A stretch of 64,000 nucleotides of DNA from Streptacidiphilus jeojiense (GTDB taxonomy: Bacteria; Actinomycetota; Actinomycetes; Streptomycetales; Streptomycetaceae): the NCBI RefSeq assembly GCF_000719095.1, contig NZ_JOEH01000006.1, positions 1 to 64,000 of the forward strand, written 5' to 3'. The notes beneath the pieces are model-generated. The model was given only the letters and a program-made list of their open reading frames with translations, ran no database searches and was not told the DNA's origin. Numbering within the stretch: the first letter of the stretch is position 1; every line of letters begins with the position of its first letter. Both the position numbers and the translations under genes were made by a program. This document shows, piece by piece, positions 29,150 through 37,895 of the stretch.

Positions 29150-31756
29150 ATGGGCGAGGTCTGGCCGCTGACCGGGCGCTCCGAGGAGCTGCGGCTGATC
29201 AACGCGGCGTCAGGTGGTGCCGGAGCGCGCGGAGTCGTGCTCTCCGGCGGCGCCGGTGTGGGCAAGACCCGGCTGGCCAGAGCGGCCCTGGGGGCGGCGT
29301 CGAGGCGTGGCGCGGCCACCCGCTGGGTGGCCGCGACCGAGTCCGCGCGGGTGCTGCCGCTGGGAGCCTTCGGCGCGCTGATGGGAACCTCGGGCCACGA
29401 CCCCGGCCTGGTGGTCCGTCAGGCCTCCGAGGCACTGCTGGCCGAGGCCGGCCGCAGGCCCTTCCTGATCGGTGTCGACGACGCGCACCGGCTGGACCCG
29501 CTGTCCGCGCTGCTGGTGCACCGGCTGGTGCTGCACAGCAGGGCCGCCGTGGTGGTCACCGTCCGCAGCGGCGAGCCGGCCCCGGACGCGATCACCGCGC
29601 TCTGGAAGGACGGCCACCTGGACCGGGTCGAGGTCGCCCCGCTCGACCGGGCCGCCACCGCCGCCCTGCTGGAGGCGGTGCTCGGCGCCCCGGTGGACGG
29701 TGCCGCCGCCGACCGGATCTGGGACCTCACCCGGGGCAACGCGCTCTACCTGCGGCAGCTGGTCGACGGCGAACGCGGGGCGGGCCGGCTCGCGCCGGTG
29801 GACGGACTGTGGCGCTGGTCCGGCCGGCCGGTGGTGTCACCGGGGTTGGCCGAACTGGTCAGCACCACCATGGGGGAGCTCAGCGAGCCGCTGCGCGGGG
29901 TGGTCGACCTGCTGGCCCTCAGCGAACCGCTGGGGGTGCCGCTGCTGACCCGGCTGGCGGGCGCCGAACCGGTCGAACTCGCCGAGGACCGCGGCCTGGT
30001 GAGCGTCGAGCGGGACGGCCGCCGGCTCGACGTGCGGCTGGCCCACCCGCTCTACGGCGAGGTCCGGCGCGCCGAGATCGGCCTGCTGCGCGCCCGCAGG
30101 CTGCGCGGCCGCATCGCCGAGGCGCTGCGGGCCACCGGCGCCAACCGGGCCGAGGACACCCTGCGCCGGGCCACCCTCACCCTGGAGTCGGACCTGGAGG
30201 CCGATCTGGCGCTGCTCACCGCCGCCGCGCGGCACGCCCTGGAACTGTTCGACCTGGACCTGGCCGGGCGGCTCGCAGCGGCGGCGGTCGCCGCCGGGGC
30301 CGGGTTCGAGGCGCGCTGGACCCTGGCCTTCTGCCTGAGCCTGCTGAGCCGCGGCGACGAGGCCGAGGACCAGATGGCCCCGCTGGCCGCCCTGGCCGGG
30401 GACGACGGCGAGCTGGTCCGCTGCGCCACCCTGCGCGCCAACAACCTCTTCTGGACGCTGGGCGAGCCGGCCCGGGGGACGGCGGTGCTGGACCGGGCCG
30501 AGGCGGCGATCGGCGCCGCCGGACCACGGTTCGAACTGGTCGCGGCACGGGCCCCGTTCCACGCCGCACTGGGGCGGCCCGCCCCGGCGATCGCCTGCGC
30601 GCAGGAGGCGCTGGCGAGCCCCTCGCTGTCCGGCCAGGGCACCGCGCTGGCCACCTGGGGCCTGATCATGGCGCTCGGCGCGGCCGGCCGGGCCGACGAG
30701 ATCGCCCCCTGGGCCGAACGGGCTCACGTGGTGGCGGCCTCCTCGCACGACGCCGCCAATCTGGGTCCGATCCTGACCGACATGCGGATCGACGCCCTGC
30801 GCCTGGCCGGCCTGCTGCACCAGGCGGCGCGGGTCGCCGAGGTAAGCCGGGAGCGCGGTGCCGAGGCCCCCGGGCTCTCCCGGGCCTTCGACGCCGCGGT
30901 CCAGGGCCGGGCCGCGCTGGCCCGCGGCCGGCTGGGCACCGCGGTCCGGCTGCTCAGGGAGGCCAGGGCCGGGCTGCGCCAGGACACCGGGGGCTGGGCC
31001 ATGGCCACGCTGATCGCGCTGGTCCTGGCACTGGCCCGGACCGGGGACGCGGCGGCGGCCGAGCGGGCGCTGGCGGAGCTGGAGGCGGCCAGTCACCCGG
31101 GGCTGCTGTGCTACGGGCCCGAGGTCCTGCTGGCCCGGGCCTGGGTGGCGGCGGCGCGCGGTACGGTCTCCGAGGCCGCCGCCCTGGCCCGCCAGGCCGC
31201 CTGCAGGGCGGGGGAGTTGGACGCTCCCGCGGCCGAGGTGGTGGCGCTGCACACCGCGGTGTGCTTCGGCGACTGCGGCGGAGCCGGCCGGCTGGCCCAA
31301 CTGGCCGCCGTGGTCCGCGGTCCGCGCCCACGGGCCGCCGCCGACCATGCGGCTTCCTTACTGGCAGCGGATGGTGACGCAGTGTCAATGGCAGCGGATC
31401 TGTTCGAGGAGATGGGCGACCCGCTGGCGGCGGCCGATGCCGCCGCCCAGGCGGCGGCGGTCCACGCCGGCGCGGGCCGCACCCGGGCCGCCCGCGCGGC
31501 CTCGGTGCGCGCGGCCCGGCTCGCCGAGGAGTGCCAGGGCGCGCGGAGCCCCGCGCTGCTCGCCGCGGCCCGGCCGCTGCCGCTGACCCGGCGGGAGCGG
31601 GAGACGGCCACGATGGCCGCGCAGGGGCTCTCCAGCGGTGAGATCGCCCGGCGTCTCGGCGTCTCGATTCGTACCGTGGAGGGCCATCTCTACCGCACCC
31701 ACGCGAAACTCGGCACCAGCAGCCGAGCCGAACTCGCGGCCTTCCTGGGCACCTGA
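29150..31756 (+). CDS. Large LuxR (LAL-type) ATP-binding regulator with a TTA codon
   Basis: An 868-residue regulator of the LAL class. The N-terminus carries an AAA/STAND ATPase: Walker A SGGAGVGKT (32-40) and Walker B FLIGVDDAH. A long Ala/Leu-rich helical-repeat region (about 330-790) follows, then a LuxR helix-turn-helix: LTRREREVATMAAQGLSS-like start, SIRTVEGHLYRTHAKLG recognition part. Such proteins activate secondary-metabolism or sugar genes in actinomycetes. The codon at 31358-31360 (residue 737) is TTA, the rare leucine codon read only by the bldA tRNA, so translation is probably delayed to development. The start ATG at 29150 lies 65 bp after the TerY-type operon, which it may control. 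Confidence 0.9.
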   Translation: MGEVWPLTGRSEELRLINAASGGAGARGVVLSGGAGVGKTRLARAALGAASRRGAATRWVAATESARVLPLGAFGALMGTSGHDPGLVVRQASEALLAEAGRRPFLIGVDDAHRLDPLSALLVHRLVLHSRAAVVVTVRSGEPAPDAITALWKDGHLDRVEVAPLDRAATAALLEAVLGAPVDGAAADRIWDLTRGNALYLRQLVDGERGAGRLAPVDGLWRWSGRPVVSPGLAELVSTTMGELSEPLRGVVDLLALSEPLGVPLLTRLAGAEPVELAEDRGLVSVERDGRRLDVRLAHPLYGEVRRAEIGLLRARRLRGRIAEALRATGANRAEDTLRRATLTLESDLEADLALLTAAARHALELFDLDLAGRLAAAAVAAGAGFEARWTLAFCLSLLSRGDEAEDQMAPLAALAGDDGELVRCATLRANNLFWTLGEPARGTAVLDRAEAAIGAAGPRFELVAARAPFHAALGRPAPAIACAQEALASPSLSGQGTALATWGLIMALGAAGRADEIAPWAERAHVVAASSHDAANLGPILTDMRIDALRLAGLLHQAARVAEVSRERGAEAPGLSRAFDAAVQGRAALARGRLGTAVRLLREARAGLRQDTGGWAMATLIALVLALARTGDAAAAERALAELEAASHPGLLCYGPEVLLARAWVAAARGTVSEAAALARQAACRAGELDAPAAEVVALHTAVCFGDCGGAGRLAQLAAVVRGPRPRAAADHAASLLAADGDAVSMAADLFEEMGDPLAAADAAAQAAAVHAGAGRTRAARAASVRAARLAEECQGARSPALLAAARPLPLTRRERETATMAAQGLSSGEIARRLGVSIRTVEGHLYRTHAKLGTSSRAELAAFLGT

Positions 31757-32133
31757 CAATTGCCGGTGAGTGAGCTGGGAATCGCTTTGCCAGGAAGAAT
31801 TATTCGTCTGCGCCGCAGGCTTCCGTTCTGTTCCGAAAAGTGCCTGGTGGCGGCGGTGCAGGCCATTGTTGATTTCTCGGGAATAGTGGCCTATATCCCA
31901 TTTCGCCTGCTTGGATCGGGCCTGTCCGGTCGCAATCGACCGGCTGCGATCCCGTGGTGTAGCCTCCCCCCAAGTTGCGCGCCCTTCCGGGGAAAGGGTC
32001 CAGAGACAGCCTGCCCGGATCCGTACCAAATTATTGTGCAGAAAGCGTGAAAACAGATTCGGATCCCCGCGGGTGTTAATCCGGGCCTTTACCACCGGGC
32101 TTCCGGGGCGTGCCGACGCAAGGAGTCCAGGAC
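31757..32133. other. Intergenic region before the ferric-reductase-like gene
   Basis: About 375 bp, lower in GC than the surroundings. A short open frame (31760-32050) lacks a binding site and looks non-coding. CCGGTCG-CAAT-CGACCGG at 31926-31943 is a perfect 7-bp inverted repeat of unknown use. The region must contain the promoter for the 32134 operon. Confidence 0.45.
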
Positions 32134-32886
32134 ATGAACTCGGTTGCACCCCCGAGCAACCGCCGACGGACCGCCCGCACCATCGCAGCCGTGCTCGTCC
32201 TCGCGCTGCTGGGGTTCGTCGTCCCCGCCCTGCTCGCACCGCCGGCCGCCCTCGCCGCCGCGGTCGCGCCGATCCCCGGGTCCCCGCTCGACGCCTACGA
32301 CAAGGGCGTCAGCTACGACCAGGGTGTGCACATGATCGCCCGGGTCTTCGCCCTGATCGCGTACGTGCTGATGGTCGCCACCATCGTGCTCGGCGTGGTG
32401 CTGCGGCTTCGCTTCATGCAACGCGCCGTCAACCGGCAGACCTTCTACGGCGCCCACATGGTGCTGGCGCTGTCCGCGCTGATCTTCGGCGCCCTGCACG
32501 GTTTCACCTTTCTCTACCAGCCCATCTGGCAGATCGGCGCCCGCGAACTGACCGTTCCGTTCACCGGCGGGGTGCAGCGGATCCCGGTCGGGCTCGGCAT
32601 CCTCGGCACCGAACTGGCCATCGCGGTGGGCTGCTCGGTCTGGCTGCAGCGCCGGCTGGGCTACCACCGCTGGCTGAGGTTCCATCAACTGGCTTATGTC
32701 GCTTTCGCGCTGATATGGCTGCACATATTCCTGGTGCACCCCGAACCGCGGCACGAGAACCTGGTGGCCGTCGGCGTCGCCGCCGGAGCCGCCACCTGCC
32801 TGCTGGCGTTCCTGATCCGCGCCTTCCCCTCGCGCTCCAGACTGCGGCAGCGGGCCTTCCCCGGTAGCCAGGGGGCCGCCCGATGA
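32134..32886 (+). CDS. Ferric-reductase-like transmembrane protein
   Basis: A 250-residue membrane protein with about six helices and histidines spaced for b-type haem. The first helix follows a basic start (RTARTIAAVLVLALLGFVVPALL); later helices include GAHMVLALSALIFGALHGFTFLYQ and RWLRFHQLAYVAFALIWLHIFLVH, with pairs of His (in GAHM/ALHG and FHQ/LHI) as in the ferric reductase-like (FRD) core. ATG at 32134 follows AGGAG. The next gene overlaps its stop by 4 bp and encodes a ferredoxin-FAD reductase, so electrons may pass from NAD(P)H through flavin and Fe-S to the membrane haems. The acceptor outside is unknown. Confidence 0.82.
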   Translation: MNSVAPPSNRRRTARTIAAVLVLALLGFVVPALLAPPAALAAAVAPIPGSPLDAYDKGVSYDQGVHMIARVFALIAYVLMVATIVLGVVLRLRFMQRAVNRQTFYGAHMVLALSALIFGALHGFTFLYQPIWQIGARELTVPFTGGVQRIPVGLGILGTELAIAVGCSVWLQRRLGYHRWLRFHQLAYVAFALIWLHIFLVHPEPRHENLVAVGVAAGAATCLLAFLIRAFPSRSRLRQRAFPGSQGAAR

Positions 32887-34787
32887 CGGACCCCGACCCC
32901 CTCGCGGATCCGCTGACCGGCCCGCTGCCGGCCGTCCCGGTGACGTTCCGTCAACCCGGCCCCCCGCAGCCGGGACAGCCCGGGCAGCCGTACCCCGGCT
33001 ATCCGCAGCCCGGCCCACCGCAGCAGGGACCACCGCCACAGGGTCACTGGTACCCGGTACCGGTCCATCCGCAGCAGCCGGTGCCGATGCCGGCCCCGCA
33101 CATCCCGGCCCAGCACGTCCCGGCCCAACCGGCCCCGGCCCAGCAGTACCTGGTGCACCAGCACCAGGGCCAGCTCCCGGTGCCGCAGCGTCGGCCGGCC
33201 GTGCCGGTCGAGCACCGGCCCGCTCCGGTCCCCACCGACTCCTTCGAGCCGGTGCACCCGGTGCTGGTCTCCGAGGCCGAGCCGGTGCGGGTCAGCGTCG
33301 ACAACAACCGCTGCCACATCTACGGCATCTGCCAGCAGGAGGCGCCGGAGGTCTTCCGGATCTCCGAGGGCGGTTCGCTGCACTACACCCGCAGCGTGCC
33401 GGCCGAGTTCGCGGCCCAGGCCCGGCAGGCGGTGCGCTGCTGCCCGATGCAGGCCATCGCGATCCGCGGCGGCGACGCGCCGGGCGGCGGTTCCGCCGTC
33501 GGCCGCGGCGCCGCCCGCCCGCTGCGCAGCGGGACGGCCGCGCGCAGCAGCCGCAGGCGCATCGTGGTGGCCGGCGGCGGCCTGGCCGGACTCAGCGCCG
33601 CGACCAGGCTCAGGGACCGCGGCTTCGACGGCGAGCTGGTGCTGGTGGGCGAGGAGTCCCGCCGCCCCTACAGCCGTCCGCCGCTGTCCAAGCAGTACCT
33701 GGCCGGGGTGCTGGACGACGAGGACCTCACCTTCCGGGCCGACGAGACCCTGGACGCGCACTGGCTGCTGGACACCCGGCTGATCGGCCTGGACGTCGAG
33801 CGCCGGACCCTGGAACTGCGCGGCGGCGAACGGCTGCCCTACGACGGGCTGGTGCTGGCGACCGGGGTGGACGCCAAGCGGCTGCCGGAGGCCCCGGTCT
33901 TCAGCGACCGGGTCCGCACCATCCGCACCGTGGCGGACGCCGAGGCGGTCCGGCGGGCGATGCACGCCGCCCGGGCGCACCATGTGGTGATCCTCGGCGG
34001 CGGCTTCGTCGGCTGCGAACTGGCCTGCACCGCACGGGAGCACGGGATGGACGTCACCCTGGTGGTGCACAGCGCCCCGCTGCTGCGCCGGGTGCTCGGC
34101 AAGCAGATCGGCACCGTGGTCGGCGACATCCAGCGCCGGGCCGGCGTGGACGTCAGGCTCGGCACCGAGATCACCGACTGGCAGGACCACGGCGACGTGC
34201 TGCGGCTGCGGCTGGACGACGGCTCGGTGCTGGACTGCGACTTCGTGGTGCTCGGCCTGGGCAGCGAGCCGCGCACCGAGTGGCTGCGCGGCAGCGGCCT
34301 GGACGTCTCCGACGGCGTGCTCTGCGATCCCACCTGCCATGCGGTGGACCAGTGGGGCCGGGCCCACCCGAACATCGTCGCGGCCGGCGACGTGGCGCGC
34401 TGGCCCAATGCCCGGTTCGACTCCCAGCCGCGGCGGGTGGAACACCTGATCCACGCTGTCGAGATGGGGCAGCACGCCGCCGACTCGCTGCTGCGCGGCC
34501 CGGACCGTGCGGCCCGGTTCACCCCGGTGCCGCGGTTCTGGTCGGAGCAGCACGGCACCCGGATCCAGGCCGTGGGCAGCCCCGCGCTGGGCAAGGAGGT
34601 CGAGGTGGTCGAGGGCTCGCTGCGCTCGGAGCGCTTCGTCGCCCGCTACACCCGGGCCACCGACTACGGACCGCAGACCGTCGCGGTGGTCGCCTTCGAC
34701 ATGCCGCTGGAGCTGCTGGCCTACCGCGACGAGATCGGCCGCACCCGGCCGCACACGCGTACCCCGAACCGAAGGAGGCGTCGTTGA
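32883..34787 (+). CDS. Fusion of Pro/Gln-rich region, single-cluster ferredoxin and FAD-dependent NAD(P)H reductase
   Basis: A 634-residue electron-transfer protein. Residues 1-135 are low complexity, rich in Pro, Gln and Gly. Residues about 140-200 form a ferredoxin of the [3Fe-4S]/[4Fe-4S] P450 type: DNNRCHIYGICQQEAPEVF and later AVRCCPMQAI. From about 222 runs a rhodocoxin/putidaredoxin-reductase-like flavoprotein: RIVVAGGGLAGLSAATRLR (FAD dinucleotide motif), YSRPPLSKQYLAG, VVILGGGFVGCELACTA (NAD(P)H motif) and NIVAAGDVARWPN. Fusion of ferredoxin and reductase makes a self-contained donor, here linked by ATGA overlap to the ferric-reductase-like gene rather than to a P450. Confidence 0.88.
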   Translation: MTDPDPLADPLTGPLPAVPVTFRQPGPPQPGQPGQPYPGYPQPGPPQQGPPPQGHWYPVPVHPQQPVPMPAPHIPAQHVPAQPAPAQQYLVHQHQGQLPVPQRRPAVPVEHRPAPVPTDSFEPVHPVLVSEAEPVRVSVDNNRCHIYGICQQEAPEVFRISEGGSLHYTRSVPAEFAAQARQAVRCCPMQAIAIRGGDAPGGGSAVGRGAARPLRSGTAARSSRRRIVVAGGGLAGLSAATRLRDRGFDGELVLVGEESRRPYSRPPLSKQYLAGVLDDEDLTFRADETLDAHWLLDTRLIGLDVERRTLELRGGERLPYDGLVLATGVDAKRLPEAPVFSDRVRTIRTVADAEAVRRAMHAARAHHVVILGGGFVGCELACTAREHGMDVTLVVHSAPLLRRVLGKQIGTVVGDIQRRAGVDVRLGTEITDWQDHGDVLRLRLDDGSVLDCDFVVLGLGSEPRTEWLRGSGLDVSDGVLCDPTCHAVDQWGRAHPNIVAAGDVARWPNARFDSQPRRVEHLIHAVEMGQHAADSLLRGPDRAARFTPVPRFWSEQHGTRIQAVGSPALGKEVEVVEGSLRSERFVARYTRATDYGPQTVAVVAFDMPLELLAYRDEIGRTRPHTRTPNRRRRR

Positions 34788-35101
34788 GCCGCCGGGTCAA
34801 CCGCAACCGCCGCACCGGACGGGCCCCCTCCGGCGGGGTGCTGCCCTGGATGCTGAGCCTGCCGGCGCGGCTGCACCTGCGCTGGCTGGTGATCCTGGTC
34901 GTGCTGGTGGCGGCGATGGGCGCCTACGCCAGGGTGCTGGTGACCGCCCCGCCGATGCCGCCGAGCAAGGCGCCGGTGGTCGGCTCCAGCGCCGGTGCCG
35001 GCTCGGGGTCCGGCTCGGGCTCCGTCACCGGCACGGTCACGGGCACCGGGACGGCGGCGAGGCCGTCGACCTCGCCGACCCCGACCTCCAGGGTCGGCTG
35101 A
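34784..35101 (+). CDS. Small single-helix membrane protein, third gene of the redox operon
   Basis: A 105-residue protein beginning at TTG 34784, which overlaps the stop of the reductase gene; GAAGGAGG at 34771-34778 supports this start. A very basic N-terminus (SRRVNRNRRTGR) is followed by one strong helix (about 34-55, LVILVVLVAAMGAYARVLV) and a Ser/Gly/Thr-rich, low-complexity exterior tail. It has no recognisable family. The tight coupling suggests it belongs with the ferric-reductase-like protein and the ferredoxin-reductase, perhaps as an assembly or anchoring subunit. Confidence 0.65.
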   Translation: MSRRVNRNRRTGRAPSGGVLPWMLSLPARLHLRWLVILVVLVAAMGAYARVLVTAPPMPPSKAPVVGSSAGAGSGSGSGSVTGTVTGTGTAARPSTSPTPTSRVG

Positions 35102-35434
35102 GCAGGACCGCGCGGCCCCGCCCGGACCCGCACCGGAAATCCGGTTGTGCGCCCGGGCGGGGCCTGCGTACGCTGAGCGGGTACCTGATGCCGCCCGACA
35201 GGAGAAGGCCGTTGCTCGTCTGAGTTCGGAGACACCGCAGCCCGTGGTCACCCCACGTGAGCCCGCGTGCCCCGTCCGACCTCGACGATCGGCCATGCCC
35301 TGTTCCTGGGCGGCTTTTTCGTAGGTGCTTCCGCAGTGTCCCTTCCTGCGGGGCTGTCGGTGTCTCCCTCCGTGGCTGTCACCGGACCTCCATGCGCGAG
35401 GTCCGCCATCCGCACCGACACCAGGAGCTGCTCC
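35102..35434 (+). promoter_or_regulatory. Structured leader upstream of the ABC-F gene
   Basis: No full gene lies here. Near the 3' end are a nine-codon frame (ATG 35295 to stop 35322-35324, MPCSWAAFS), a hairpin CCGCAG/CTGCGG (35331-35351), and a second, perfect 8-bp hairpin CGGACCTC/GAGGTCCG (35383-35405) just before the AGGAG of the ABC-F start. ABC-F genes are often controlled by leader-peptide attenuation, so this may be a regulatory leader; the small frame has no clear binding site. Confidence 0.35.
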
Positions 35435-37090
35435 ATGTCACATCCCACCCCGAGCCACACCCCCACCGCCCCGGCGGCCTCGCTGGTCTGCTCCGGACTC
35501 GGCTTCTGCTGGCCGGACGGCCGCACCCTGTTCGAGGACTTCGACCTCTCCATCGGACCCGGCCGCACCGGTCTGGTCGGGCTGAACGGCTCCGGCAAGT
35601 CGACGCTGCTGCGGCTGCTCGCCGGGGAGCTGCAGCCGGACGCCGGCACCGTGGGCGTCACCGGCACGCTCGGACACCTCCCGCAGAACCTGGTCCTGGA
35701 CGCGGCGCTGCCGGTGGCCGAGGTGCTGGGCATCGCCGGGACCCGTTCCGCGCTGCTGGCCATCGAGCGCGGCGAGACCACCGAGGAGAACTTCGCCGCG
35801 GTCGGCGACGACTGGGACGTCGAGGAGCGGGCCAGGGCCACCCTGGACCGGCTCGGACTGCAGGCCGTGCGCCTGGACGGAACCGTCGGCGAGGTCTCCG
35901 GCGGCGAGGCCGTACTGCTGGGCCTGGCCGGGCAGTTGCTGCGGCAGCCCGAGGTGCTGCTGCTGGACGAGCCCACCAACAACCTGGACCTGGAGGCCAG
36001 GCAGCGGCTGCACGAGGTGGTCGCCGGCTGGCGCGGTGCGCTGGTCGTGGTGAGCCACGACCGGGAGCTGCTGGAGCACGTCGACCGGATCGCCGATCTG
36101 CGCGACGGCGCGGTGCACTGGTACGGCGGCGGCTTCAGCGCCTACCAGGAGGCGCTGGCGGTCGAGCAGGAGGCGGCCGAGCGGATGGTGCGGGTGGCCG
36201 AGGCCGATGTCCGTCGCCAGCAGCGCGAACTGGTGGAGACCCAGATCACGCTGGCCCGGCGGAAGCGCTTCGGCCAGAAGCAGTACGACAGCAAGCGGGA
36301 GCCGAAGATCGTGATGAACGCGCGCCGGCAGCAGGCCCAGGTCTCCTCCGGCAAGCTGCGGATCCAGCAGCAGGAGAAGGTGGCCGAGGCCAGGGAGCGG
36401 CTGGCCGGGGCGGAGCTGGCGGTCCGTGCCGACGCGGAGATCCGGGTGGACCTGGCGGCCAGTGAGGTCCCGGCCGGACGGACCGTGCTGACGCTCCGTG
36501 GGCTGCGCACCCGTTACGCGGCCGACGGGGTGTCACTGGACCTGGACCTGCGCGGCCCCGAGCGGATCGCCCTGGTCGGCGCCAACGGCGCGGGCAAGAC
36601 CACGCTGCTGCGCACCCTGGTCGGCGAGCTGGACCCGCTGGCCGGCGAGGTCGAACGGGCGGTGCCGCTGCGCTACCTGCCGCAGCGGCTGGACGTGCTC
36701 GACGACGACCTGTCGGTGGTGGGCAATGTCGCCCGCTTCGCGCCCTCGGCCACCGACAACCAGGTCCGGGCCAGGCTGGCCCGCTTCCTGTTCCGCGGCG
36801 CCAGGGCGGACCAGCAGGCGGCCACCCTGTCCGGCGGCGAGCGCTTCCGGGCGGCCCTGGCCGCGCTGATGCTGGCGGAGCCGGCCCCGCAGCTGCTGCT
36901 GCTGGACGAGCCCACCAACAACCTGGACCTGGCCAGCGTGCGCCAGCTGTCCACGGCGCTCGCCTCCTACCAGGGGGCCCTGGTGGTGGCCAGCCACGAC
37001 CTGCCGTTCCTGCGCGGCATCGGCGTCACCCGCTGGCTCCGGCTGGACCGGACCGAGGGGCTGACGCCGTGGCAGCCGCCGGAGGAGTGA
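35435..37090 (+). CDS. ABC-F family ATPase (ribosome-associated)
   Basis: A 551-residue protein with two ABC ATPase domains and no membrane helices, typical of ABC-F factors that bind the ribosomal E site. Domain 1 has GLNGSGKSTLLRLLAGE, VSGGEAVLLGLAGQLL and LLLDEPTNNLDLE; domain 2 has GANGAGKTTLLRTL, LSGGERFRAALAAL and LLLDEPTNNLDLAS. They are separated by a charged coiled-coil linker (about 255-350, rich in Arg/Gln/Lys), the segment that reaches the peptidyl-transferase centre. Members either give antibiotic resistance or serve housekeeping translation; this one looks generic. ATG at 35435 follows CCAGGAG; longer readings lack a binding site. Confidence 0.92.
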   Translation: MSHPTPSHTPTAPAASLVCSGLGFCWPDGRTLFEDFDLSIGPGRTGLVGLNGSGKSTLLRLLAGELQPDAGTVGVTGTLGHLPQNLVLDAALPVAEVLGIAGTRSALLAIERGETTEENFAAVGDDWDVEERARATLDRLGLQAVRLDGTVGEVSGGEAVLLGLAGQLLRQPEVLLLDEPTNNLDLEARQRLHEVVAGWRGALVVVSHDRELLEHVDRIADLRDGAVHWYGGGFSAYQEALAVEQEAAERMVRVAEADVRRQQRELVETQITLARRKRFGQKQYDSKREPKIVMNARRQQAQVSSGKLRIQQQEKVAEARERLAGAELAVRADAEIRVDLAASEVPAGRTVLTLRGLRTRYAADGVSLDLDLRGPERIALVGANGAGKTTLLRTLVGELDPLAGEVERAVPLRYLPQRLDVLDDDLSVVGNVARFAPSATDNQVRARLARFLFRGARADQQAATLSGGERFRAALAALMLAEPAPQLLLLDEPTNNLDLASVRQLSTALASYQGALVVASHDLPFLRGIGVTRWLRLDRTEGLTPWQPPEE

Positions 37091-37139
37091 GCCGGGGCCG
37101 GGGCCGGGGCAGGGTCCGAGTCCGGGGCAGGAGCAGCCG

Positions 37140-37173
37140 CCGGGTGCCGGACCGTCAGCGGTCCAGCACCCGG
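37140..37173. terminator. Bidirectional hairpin between ABC-F and the amino-acid ABC operon
   Basis: CCGGGTGCCGGACCG (37140-37154) pairs with CGGTCCAGCACCCGG (37159-37173) apart from one central mismatch. The TCAG loop contains the stop codon of the minus-strand ATPase gene. Confidence 0.6.
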
Positions 37174-37895
37174 GCCAGGAAGCGGCGGGTCGACTCGTGC
37201 TGCGGATCGGTGAGGACCTGCTCGGCGGTGCCCTGCTCGCGGATCACGCCGTCCTCCAGGAAGCAGACCCGATCGGCGGCGTGCCGGGCGAAGCCCATCT
37301 CATGGGTGGCCATCAGGATGGTCAGGCCGCGCTGCTTCAGGTCGGCCACCACGTCCAGCACCTCGCCCACCAGCTCCGGGTCCAGCGCCGAGGTGATCTC
37401 GTCGAAGAGCAGCACCTCGGGTTCGGTGGCCAGCGCGCGGGCGATCGCGGCGCGCTGCTGCTGGCCGCCGGAGAGCCGGTCCGGGTAGTCCTTGGCCTTG
37501 TCCGAGAGGCCGAGCCTGGCCAGCAGTTCCTTGGCGTACTCCTCGGCCTGCTTGCGCGGCACCTTGTGCACCTTGCGCGGTGCCAGGGTGATGTTGTCCA
37601 CCACGCTGAGGTGCGGGAAGAGGTTGTAGGCCTGGAAGACGATGCCGATCCGGCGCCGGGCGGCGTGGTCGTCCAGGCGCGGATCGGTCAGCTCGGTGCC
37701 GCCCAGGTGGATGGTGCCGTCGTCGACGGTGTCCAGCAGGTCGACGCAGCGCAGCAGGGTCGACTTGCCCGAGCCCGAACCGCCGATCAGGCAGACCACC
37801 TGGTGCTCGGCCACGTCCAGGTCGATGGAGCGCAGCACCAGCCGCTCGCCGTACTGCTTGCGCAGGCCGCGGATCCGCAGCAGGGGCTCGCTCAC
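37155..37895 (-). CDS. Polar amino-acid ABC transporter, ATP-binding protein
   Basis: A 246-residue ATPase of the PAAT (GlnQ/HisP) class. Motifs: Walker A GGSGSGKSTLLRC, the Q-loop in GIVFQAYNLFPH, the ABC signature LSGGQQQRAAIARAL, Walker B VLLFDEITSALDPE and switch His in MATHEMGFA. The EITSALDPELV wording is characteristic of amino-acid importers. GTG at 37895 follows a GGAGGCGGG and overlaps the permease stop by 4 bp. It is the last gene of a binding protein-permease-ATPase operon. Confidence 0.94.
   Translation of the reverse strand: MSEPLLRIRGLRKQYGERLVLRSIDLDVAEHQVVCLIGGSGSGKSTLLRCVDLLDTVDDGTIHLGGTELTDPRLDDHAARRRIGIVFQAYNLFPHLSVVDNITLAPRKVHKVPRKQAEEYAKELLARLGLSDKAKDYPDRLSGGQQQRAAIARALATEPEVLLFDEITSALDPELVGEVLDVVADLKQRGLTILMATHEMGFARHAADRVCFLEDGVIREQGTAEQVLTDPQHESTRRFLARVLDR

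Noticed and set aside
31926..31943. Perfect 7-bp inverted repeat CCGGTCG-CAAT-CGACCGG
   Set aside because: Too short and isolated to assign to a regulator; recorded only in the intergenic entry.
31760..32050. Small open frame (96 codons) before the ferric-reductase-like gene
   Set aside because: No ribosome-binding site, mixed codon use and no recognisable domain; treated as untranslated region.
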